Source: Bacteroidaceae bacterium (GTDB lineage: Bacteria; Bacteroidota; Bacteroidia; Bacteroidales; Bacteroidaceae). From it: a DNA stretch of 40,529 nt. Positions 33,630 to 40,529 of this stretch are shown one piece after another. The translations under genes and the position numbers were made by a program. The number at the start of each line of letters is the position of its first letter. Position 1 is the stretch's first letter. The stretch is from contig JAFVTL010000049.1 of the NCBI GenBank assembly GCA_017503235.1, positions 1-40,529 of the forward strand, given 5' to 3'. The notes below the pieces were generated by a model. The model had not been told where the DNA came from. It made no database searches and worked only from the letters and a program-made list of their open reading frames with translations.

Positions 33630-34109
33630 TTAACGATTGATATTGGGAATGACAAGAGAAAGTGCATTCTTCACTTCCGTTCTTGTATAGCCTTCGCGAA
33701 TGATAATCATGATGGTATCATCGCCGGCTATGGTCCCTATTATTTCTTCAAATTCCTTATTGTCAATGTCATAAGCCAAGCTGCTGGCATAACCCGGACG
33801 GGTTTTGATAACAGCCAGATTGGCCGAAAACTCTATCGAAATGAATCCGTTATGCATGAGCATCTCCGTCGCCGAATGTTGTTCGGTCATGCGCTTGTAC
33901 ATCGTATTGTTAGGAAGCACATAAACGTAATTCCCATTCATGCTGGCAGCTTTGGCAACCTTCAGTTGCTTCAAGTCGCGCGACAAGGTCGCTTGAGTCA
34001 ACCGGAAGCCTTCCTTCTCCAACTCCTGCAACAATTCCTCCTGACTACCGATTTCCTTGCTGGAAATAATAATCTTAACGGCATCAAGTCTATTACTTTT
34101 TCGCTTCAT
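33630..34109 (-). CDS. argR: Arginine repressor
   Basis: 159 residues. The N-terminal winged-helix domain (EIGSQEELLQELEKEGFRLTQATLSRDLKQLKV) has the conserved SR in the recognition helix region. The C-terminal oligomerisation and arginine-binding domain has the acidic GTIAGDDTIMIIIRE segment corresponding to the paired aspartates that contact arginine. It leads the arginine operon, and two ARG-box candidates overlie and flank its promoter, which predicts autoregulation and control of the whole operon. Confidence 0.95.
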   Translation of the reverse strand: MKRKSNRLDAVKIIISSKEIGSQEELLQELEKEGFRLTQATLSRDLKQLKVAKAASMNGNYVYVLPNNTMYKRMTEQHSATEMLMHNGFISIEFSANLAVIKTRPGYASSLAYDIDNKEFEEIIGTIAGDDTIMIIIREGYTRTEVKNALSLVIPNINR

Positions 34110-34134
34110 TTTGTATAATTATTCTTTCAAGGCG

Positions 34135-34163
34135 CAAAAATACAGAAACTTTTTGAATAACAA
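34135..34163 (-). promoter_or_regulatory. Promoter of the argR operon
   Basis: On the minus strand TTG (34161-34163), 18 bases, TATTTTTG (34135-34142), 26 bases from the argR start. The minus-33 region lies inside an ARG-box candidate. Confidence 0.55.
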
Positions 34164-34169
34164 TACAAT
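34152..34169. promoter_or_regulatory. ARG-box candidate 1 (ArgR operator)
   Basis: TTTGAATAACAATACAAT fits the palindromic ArgR consensus WNTGAATWWWWATTCANW at all but two defined positions (C at 10, A at 14). It covers the minus-33 box of the argR promoter, so bound ArgR would block polymerase. The consensus is from proteobacteria and Bacillus; its use here is inference. Confidence 0.5.
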
Positions 34170-34182
34170 AATCAAAGATTTT

Positions 34183-34200
34183 TATGACGGATTATTCATT
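34183..34200. promoter_or_regulatory. ARG-box candidate 2 (ArgR operator)
   Basis: TATGACGGATTATTCATT fits WNTGAATWWWWATTCANW except at three adjacent positions (6-8); the ATTCA half-site is perfect. Its centre is 31 bp from candidate 1, about three helical turns, so both lie on the same DNA face. Confidence 0.4.
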
Positions 34201-34299
34201 CTTGTTCTGCATATATATACAATCGTACGTTTATACCTTATTAATATATAATAGAGAAAGTACAAACGCTCCAGACAAATTTCATAAAGCTATGCTTTA

Positions 34300-34350
34300 C
34301 GCTTCGTAACTCTATGTTTTACGGAGTGTAAAGCATAGAGTAACGAAGCG
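34300..34350. repeat. Inverted repeat upstream of the lytic transglycosylase gene
   Basis: 23-base arms at 34300-34322 and 34328-34350 match at 21 positions when inverted, with a 5-base loop GGAGT. The arm begins CGCTTCGTAACTCTATG. A third related copy (GCTATGCTTTACGCTTCG) lies at 34289-34306, just before it. It does not have a T run and lies in the divergent argR/transglycosylase region. Confidence 0.65.
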
Positions 34351-34407
34351 CAACACTCCCCTATAGGAATTTATAGCCATCATGCACATATAATTACCAA
34401 AAATGAT

Positions 34408-34415
34408 TACATTTG
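34408..34415 (+). promoter_or_regulatory. Probable minus-7 box of the lytic transglycosylase gene
   Basis: TACATTTG matches TAnnTTTG, 28 bases before ATG 34444. No TTG at the usual spacing. Confidence 0.45.
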
Positions 34416-34443
34416 CATCCTCAAACCATAAAACTTTAAAATC

Positions 34444-35355
34444 ATGAATCGTACATTAAAGCGCTGGGCAACCGTCATCTTATTCATATTCACAAGCTTC
34501 AACCTCCTTCAAGCTACTCCAGAAGTGCCGCAAAGCGTCACATTCTGCGGACAACGTATTGACTTGACCCGATTTGACCGTTACGAACGGATGGATCGCG
34601 AACTGCTTGCCTTTACCTACATGCACAGCACCTCCATCCAAATGATCAAGAAAGCCAACCGCTACTTCCCGATTGTAGAGCCGATTTTGAAAAAGAACGG
34701 GATACCCGACGATTTCAAATACTTGATGGTCATCGAAAGCAATCTGAATCCCAACGCACGTTCATCGGCCGGAGCTGCCGGCTTGTGGCAATTCATGAAG
34801 ACAACCGGACGGGAATACGGATTGGAAGTCAACGACAACATTGACGAGCGATACCATGTGGAAAAAGCGACAGCTGCCGCATGCCAATATCTGAAGGACG
34901 CCTATGAGAAATATCAAGATTGGGTGGCTGTAGCCGCATCCTACAATGCCGGACAAGCACGCATCAGTTCTCAATTGGAGAAGCAATATGTCAAGGATGC
35001 CCTGGACCTGCATCTCGTTGAAGAAACCGCCCGATATGTATACCGAATCATCGCCGCCAAAATCATGTTTCAAGACCCTACACGTTTCGGATTTGAATTG
35101 AAGGCGTCACAACTCTACCAACCGATTCCTTATCGTGAGATTGTGATTGACTTTGAAATCAGCAACTTGGCAGAATGGGCATTAAAGCATGGCACTACTT
35201 ACTCCATGCTCAAGATTATGAATCCATGGTTAAGACAAGACTTCTTGCAAAACAAGAGTCGAAGAACCTATATCCTCCAAATACCCAAGGAAGAAAGACT
35301 GCATCACTTCCCTGAAAAGGTCGTTCCTCACGACAAGAATTGGGTCGTTGAATAA
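34444..35355 (+). CDS. Secreted lytic murein transglycosylase (SLT domain)
   Basis: 303 residues with a signal peptide (about 1-24). The SLT/goose-lysozyme-like domain has the catalytic Glu98 in YLMVIESNLNPNARSSAGAAGLWQFM, then GLEVNDNIDERYHVEKATAAACQYL and AVAASYNAGQARI, as in MltD-type enzymes. It cleaves the glycan strand to 1,6-anhydromuropeptides in the periplasm. The C-terminal ~80 residues (TYSMLKIMNPWLRQDFLQNK...YILQIPKE) look like a degenerate LysM-type cell-wall-binding segment. Monocistronic; the potassium channel gene converges 25 bases after its stop. Confidence 0.9.
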   Translation: MNRTLKRWATVILFIFTSFNLLQATPEVPQSVTFCGQRIDLTRFDRYERMDRELLAFTYMHSTSIQMIKKANRYFPIVEPILKKNGIPDDFKYLMVIESNLNPNARSSAGAAGLWQFMKTTGREYGLEVNDNIDERYHVEKATAAACQYLKDAYEKYQDWVAVAASYNAGQARISSQLEKQYVKDALDLHLVEETARYVYRIIAAKIMFQDPTRFGFELKASQLYQPIPYREIVIDFEISNLAEWALKHGTTYSMLKIMNPWLRQDFLQNKSRRTYILQIPKEERLHHFPEKVVPHDKNWVVE

Positions 35356-35380
35356 CAACCGGGCATTCAAATCCCCGAAC

Positions 35381-36241
35381 TCAATCTGGAGATTGGATTT
35401 CCAATTCGGCACCACAATACTGACAATAGACAGCTTTCTCAGGATGTCCGGAACGTCCGCAATTCGGGCAATGCCGATGTGACTCGCGTTCTTGCTCACG
35501 AACCATAGTAGCAGAGACAATACCTGTAGGAACCGCAATGATGGTGTATCCCAGCAACATGACTATTGCTGAAATGAAACGTCCCATACCCGTTATGGGC
35601 GTAATGTCGCCATACCCCACCGTTGTCATTGTTACCACCGCCCAATAAATGCTGGTAGGAATATCAACAAAATCCGTGCCCGGTTCCTGTCCTTCAGCCA
35701 TGTACATCAATGTGCCAAGCGATATGACCATAATGACGACAAACAGGAAAAACACAATCAGCTTCTTGCTACTATATACCAATGAGCGCAACAACAGATT
35801 ACCCTCACTCAAGAAATTGAACAACTTGAAAACACGGAAAACGCGGATGAGGCGGAATGTACGGACAATCATCAAATAACGGGCGGGGCCAAACAACCAA
35901 CTGATATAAAAAGGAAGTGTAGCCAACAGATCGACTATCCCGAAAAAACTGCACGCATACTTTTTCGGATTGGGTGAACAATAAAGCCTCAACAGATACT
36001 CCATGGTAAAGAAAAAAGTAAATACATACTCCAGAACCATCAAATAAGGCTTGATTGAAGCGGGCAGATATGGAGTACTCTCTATAACGACCAACAATAT
36101 GCTCATCACGATAGCAAGCATCAGGCATATATCAAACAACTTTCCAGCAGGGGTATCACTCTCAAAAATGACATCATATATTTTACGCTTCAAAGATTCA
36201 TTGTGCAAAAACTCTTGCCATCTATTCTTTCTTTTTTCCAT
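35381..36241 (-). CDS. Voltage-gated-type potassium channel with C-terminal zinc ribbon
   Basis: 286 residues from MEKRKNRWQEF. It has a six-helix Kv-like layout: S1 near 38-53, an S4 helix with basic residues every third position (Arg121, 127, 130, 133, 136, Lys139), S5 near 160-180, and the selectivity filter TVGYGD at 207-212, then S6. The cytoplasmic tail carries four Cys in CPNCG...CQYCG (258, 261, 273, 276), a zinc ribbon. It should conduct K+ across the inner membrane. The frame extends to 36271 but MEKRKN is the usual type of N-terminus. No KTN or cyclic-nucleotide domain is present. Confidence 0.9.
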   Translation of the reverse strand: MEKRKNRWQEFLHNESLKRKIYDVIFESDTPAGKLFDICLMLAIVMSILLVVIESTPYLPASIKPYLMVLEYVFTFFFTMEYLLRLYCSPNPKKYACSFFGIVDLLATLPFYISWLFGPARYLMIVRTFRLIRVFRVFKLFNFLSEGNLLLRSLVYSSKKLIVFFLFVVIMVISLGTLMYMAEGQEPGTDFVDIPTSIYWAVVTMTTVGYGDITPITGMGRFISAIVMLLGYTIIAVPTGIVSATMVREQERESHRHCPNCGRSGHPEKAVYCQYCGAELEIQSPD

Positions 36242-36321
36242 ATCTGACCAAATTATACAAACGACTGGCAATTATACGAATTATTTATCAATCACAGCTG
36301 CCGGACAAACAGGAAAATCAT

Positions 36322-36329
36322 TATATTTG
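36322..36329 (+). promoter_or_regulatory. Probable minus-7 box of the beta-galactosidase gene
   Basis: TATATTTG matches TAnnTTTG, 25 bases before ATG 36355. No minus-33 box is clear, which could indicate activator dependence. Confidence 0.45.
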
Positions 36330-36342
36330 CAAAAAATCTTAA

Positions 36343-39450
<3,108 letters not shown>

Positions 39451-39467
39451 CATACAGACAAATAATG

Positions 39468-39497
39468 AATAGGGGGTGCCGAGCATCCCCTATTTTT
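39468..39497 (+). terminator. Terminator of the beta-galactosidase gene
   Basis: AATAGGGGGTGC (39468-39479) pairs with GCATCCCCTATT (39483-39494) with one G-U pair and a 3-base loop, followed by TTT. tcdA starts 6 bases later. Confidence 0.8.
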
Positions 39498-39502
39498 AAG
39501 AT

Positions 39503-40231
39503 ATGAATACCGAAAAAGAAATATTCCAAAGAGCAGAACTTCTGTTAGGTACAGAAACTGTTGAGGCCATGGCCGAAAAGAAGGTCATACTCTTCGGCGT
39601 GGGAGGTGTTGGAAGTTGGTGCGCGGAAGGACTAGTACGTTCAGGCATCCACCGACTGACCATCGTTGATTTTGATCGGGTATGTACTTCCAACATCAAT
39701 CGCCAGCTAATGGCCACGTCGGCTACTGTCGGTCAAAACAAAGTCGATGCGCTGAAGGAACGACTTTTATCCATCAATCCTTCTGCTGAAATTACCGCTT
39801 TGGCAGAAACTTACTGTGAAGAGACTGCATCCAGTTTTCATTTGGAAGAATACGACTTTGTCATTGACGCCATAGATAGTTTGGATAACAAGGCCCTGCT
39901 CATCCGTCATGCTTGTAATAGTGGAGCCACTTTGTTTTCATCCATGGGAGCCGCATTGAAACTGAACCCCTTAAAAATAGATGTCGCCGAGTTCTGGAAA
40001 GTCAGAGGATGCCCTTTGGCGGCAGCACTTCGACGCCGTTTCAAGAAAAGCGGATTGTTCCCATCCAAGAAATTCAAATGCGTCTATAGCGAAGAACTGT
40101 TGGAGAACAAAGGACAAACCAAAGAGGACGGAAAAAGAGCAAATGGAAGCCTCGCACATATTACTGCAATATTCGGTTTTACGCTTACTTACCTCGTTAT
40201 TTCTGCCATTTTGGAAGGAAAAGATTCATGA
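39503..40231 (+). CDS. tcdA: tRNA threonylcarbamoyladenosine dehydratase
   Basis: 242 residues of the E1/ThiF/MoeB family. The nucleotide motif ILFGVGGVGSWCAEGLVRSG (GVGGVG at 32-37) is followed by DFDRVCTSNINRQLMA, DAIDSLDNKALLI, and the VRGCPLAAALRRRFKKSG segment typical of TcdA (CsdL, YgdL). It cyclises t6A37 of tRNA to ct6A using ATP. A C-terminal hydrophobic stretch (ITAIFGFTLTYLVISAIL) is normal for the family. The start is only 6 bases after the upstream terminator, so some expression probably comes from read-through or a promoter inside the beta-galactosidase gene. Confidence 0.93.
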   Translation: MNTEKEIFQRAELLLGTETVEAMAEKKVILFGVGGVGSWCAEGLVRSGIHRLTIVDFDRVCTSNINRQLMATSATVGQNKVDALKERLLSINPSAEITALAETYCEETASSFHLEEYDFVIDAIDSLDNKALLIRHACNSGATLFSSMGAALKLNPLKIDVAEFWKVRGCPLAAALRRRFKKSGLFPSKKFKCVYSEELLENKGQTKEDGKRANGSLAHITAIFGFTLTYLVISAILEGKDS

Positions 40232-40250
40232 TGTACGATAAAAGAATCAA

Positions 40251-40282
40251 AATGATACATTTTTAGCCAAGCCTGTATCATT
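40251..40282. other. Inverted repeat downstream of tcdA
   Basis: AATGATACA (40251-40259) and TGTATCATT (40274-40282) are perfectly inverted with a 14-base loop. There is no T run after it on the plus strand, so it is a weak terminator at best or an operator-like site. Confidence 0.4.
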
Positions 40283-40331
40283 GCAAAAAGTACATGTTAC
40301 ATATTTTTTAATACCTTTCAATCATTCTCTA

Positions 40332-40339
40332 TATCTTTG
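40332..40339 (+). promoter_or_regulatory. Probable minus-7 box of a right-edge transcript
   Basis: TATCTTTG matches TAnnTTTG. No minus-33 box at normal spacing is seen. Transcription would begin near 40346 and cross the repeats at 40394-40449. Confidence 0.45.
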
Positions 40340-40393
40340 CATCAGTCAATAAGACTTGAATTCATAAGTTGTTTTTAAAGGAAAGACAAGCTA

Positions 40394-40449
40394 GTCAATA
40401 GGTATTTTATTATTGTCAATAGGTATTTAAAAATAGTTATTAGGTTTGG
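40394..40449. repeat. Three 21-bp-spaced direct repeats
   Basis: GTCAATAGGTATTT occurs at 40394-40407 and 40415-40428, and a diverged copy GTTATTAGGTTTGG at 40436-40449. The spacing is exactly 21 bp each time, two helical turns. Candidates are a regulator array or a repeated RNA leader motif. Confidence 0.7.
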
Positions 40450-40458
40450 TTAGGTTAG

Positions 40459-40511
40459 AAAACCGTTTGTATAGCCGTTGTTGGGAAACAATAATATACA
40501 AACGGTTTTTC
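40459..40511 (+). terminator. Long hairpin terminator at the right edge
   Basis: AAAACCGTTTGTAT (40459-40472) pairs perfectly with ATACAAACGGTTTT (40496-40509), followed by T and a pyrimidine-rich tract. The 23-base loop can itself pair TTGTT with AACAA. With the minus-7 box at 40332 it would define a non-coding transcript of about 165 bases, or an attenuator for a gene beyond the window. Confidence 0.65.
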
Positions 40512-40529
40512 TCTTTCTATATAACCACC

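Overview
The window looks like chromosome of a Bacteroidales bacterium, most likely Bacteroides or Phocaeicola (genus inferred, not proven). The reasons are the repeated TAnnTTTG minus-7 boxes upstream of genes, the near absence of Shine-Dalgarno sequences, a succinylornithine-type transcarbamylase, a NigD-like lipoprotein, a secreted GH2 beta-galactosidase and many short lipoproteins. No rRNA, tRNA, CRISPR array, phage or intact insertion sequence was seen. Almost all of it is core metabolism and cell-envelope housekeeping; the unusual material lies between genes.

Layout. 1-480: leftward promoter leaving the window and repeat-rich non-coding DNA. 480-1944: secreted DUF3237 protein and secreted alpha/beta hydrolase, ending in a strong terminator. 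2004-2982: about 1 kb without a gene but full of hairpins, tandem repeats and interleaved inverted repeats. 2983-8396: coiled-coil protein, murF, divergent folP-cdaA, and two convergent GNAT-fold genes. 8622-11652: pta and ackA (with a palindromic repeat between them), then a CAT-fold acyltransferase. 11774-16254 (minus strand): thioredoxin-like lipoprotein, lpxH, a DUF59 Fe-S protein, radC, a glycosyltransferase and efp. 16459-21754 (plus strand): rpmH (too short for usual ORF cut-offs), a PASTA protein, rluD, ddl, an acyltransferase, a NigD-like lipoprotein and a rhodanese. 21849-22160: a 312-bp element bounded by 35-bp inverted repeats.

22341-34109 is an arginine/proline block on the minus strand, made of two transcription units. 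The upstream unit is argR, a GNAT enzyme (probable N-acylglutamate synthase), argG, a PspC protein, argC, argD and then proC, which has its own promoter. The other is an XRE-cupin regulator, an AMP-forming acyl-CoA synthetase, a small secreted protein, proB, proA and argF'. Together they encode most of the route from glutamate to proline and to argininosuccinate through N-succinylated intermediates; argB and argH are not here. Two good ARG-box candidates lie upstream of argR.

34444-40529: a lytic transglycosylase, a voltage-gated-type potassium channel with a C-terminal zinc ribbon, the GH2 beta-galactosidase, tcdA, and at the right edge an apparent short transcript with three 21-bp direct repeats and a terminator hairpin. 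I found no clearly new defence or biosynthetic system. The most interesting signals are the ARG boxes, the right-edge repeat/hairpin leader, the 312-bp inverted-repeat element and the structured intergenic region at 2.4-2.8 kb.
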